Shown: positions 63,320 through 64,000 of the stretch, piece after piece
How positions within the stretch are numbered: position 1 is the first letter of the stretch
Layout of the letters: every line of letters starts with the position of its first letter
Source: Dipetalonema caudispina
Taxonomy: Eukaryota; Nematoda; Chromadorea; Rhabditida; Onchocercidae
Reading direction: 5' to 3'
DNA: 64,000 nt
Assembly: GCA_013365325.1 (NCBI GenBank)
Contig: JABVXV010000074.1
Coordinates: 124,001-188,000 of the forward strand
The notes under the pieces: generated by a model
What the model saw: the letters and a program-made list of their open reading frames with translations, nothing else
Told to the model about the DNA's origin: nothing
Database searches by the model: none
Made by a program: the position numbers and the translations under genes

Positions 63320-64000
63320 ACGAAGCTGAATATCTAACTCATTTCACTTCGATTTTTTCTCTAAATTCCTGTATTCTCGGTTAGGTTGTGGATATTTGTT
63401 TTGAAGTTTATTTGTGAGTTTGTGCCAATTTGTTAGGCTCTTATTACGCACTTTTATTAGAGACTGATATGTGAAAAAGACTCTCATTACGCATTCATTA
63501 GAGATTGATATGTGTTACGGAATATTGAAAAACTGTCTATCCTGTTCAAATACCTCACATTTTTTTGACTAGAGCAGGGTAGGGTAAAATAAAATTGACT
63601 GTTTAAAACTCCTCTAAATATTGGTAATGACGTAGACGCCTGAAACTATTTTAAATCCCAATTTTTTATACTATTTTTTAAGGGAAAGTAATTTCTATTG
63701 TAAAGAACTACTTTTTATTGTTTAAACCTTCTATGGTTTGGATATACAAACATAGATAGTGGTAATAAAGTAACTTTTGGAAAGTTTGGACATTGTTTGT
63801 GGTGAATTTAATACTGTGATAAATTAATAAATTATTATAAATATGAAGTATCTAATTTTTCATCTATTGCTTTTACATATTTTATGAGCAGCATGTTATT
63901 TGCTTCGATATTTTCTGTGGGGAATTGAAATTATTCAAAAATTCGGCTATAACCGATGTAAAGATCCAAAAAGTTTGAAATTCCTTCTTTGCTCCTCTTT
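63320..64000. other. 3' flank of SRA1-family gene
   Basis: No further gene recognised. AATAAA occurs at 63588-63593 and 63764-63769; either could end the SRA1-family transcript. Confidence 0.5.
63588..63593 (+). terminator. Candidate poly(A) signal, SRA1-family gene
   Basis: AATAAA about 270 bases after the stop; a second copy at 63764 is an alternative. Confidence 0.4.

Overview
The window is nuclear DNA from a nematode, probably a spirurid or filarial parasite. It is AT-rich (roughly two thirds A+T by eye) and full of poly-A/T tracts. Its genes are split by introns of about 50 to 1500 bases with ordinary GT...TTTCAG borders. Several start codons sit a few bases after a pyrimidine-rich AG that would suit spliced-leader trans-splicing. 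A major-sperm-protein gene and a FEM-2-type sex-determination phosphatase are nematode hallmarks. I cannot name the species. All exon models were assembled by eye from reading-frame continuity and splice sites, and every total length divides cleanly into codons.

Layout, left to right. Plus strand: TMEM177 homologue (499-3128), presenilin enhancer PEN-2 (3836-4496), TMEM144-like ten-helix membrane protein (7483-10343). Minus strand: FEM-2 PP2C phosphatase (12663-17723) and mitochondrial p32/C1QBP (18423-20378). Plus strand: a membrane-anchored, Lys/Glu-rich MSP-domain protein (21386-24110), then EEF1A lysine methyltransferase 2 (25300-27331). Minus strand: extended synaptotagmin, 18 exons (28326-35627); splicing factor SPF27/BCAS2 (36910-38334); Holliday-junction resolvase GEN1 (40920-44682). 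Plus strand: an eight-cysteine secreted protein (48206-49182). Minus strand: a FOG/ZFPM-like zinc-finger protein with a CtBP motif (50939-55064). Plus strand: an SRA1-family protein (60281-63319).

The space between genes is mostly AT-rich sequence without recognisable genes. It holds several local tandem duplications (47131-47615, 56581-57117, 57409-57749), microsatellites (55227-55722, 58443-58700) and one 100-N assembly gap (56908-57007) inside a tandem array. A 550-base stretch ahead of the EEF1A methyltransferase is strikingly dense in ACGTG/CACGT motifs. An island at 45055-45900 carries open frames of unknown meaning.

The genes do not form one pathway. They are housekeeping and developmental functions: mitochondrial proteins (TMEM177, p32), gamma-secretase (PEN-2), sex determination (FEM-2), sperm/cytoskeleton (MSP), translation-factor methylation, ER-plasma-membrane contact sites (E-Syt), splicing (SPF27), DNA recombination (GEN1) and transcription (FOG-like, SRA1). 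From memory, several of the C. elegans counterparts lie on linkage group III, so the window probably represents that ancestral chromosome element. No new multi-gene system is evident. The most unusual items are the inverted MSP architecture, the ACGTG cluster, GC-AG introns in gen-1, and the zinc-finger protein that combines a CtBP motif with a C2HC finger.
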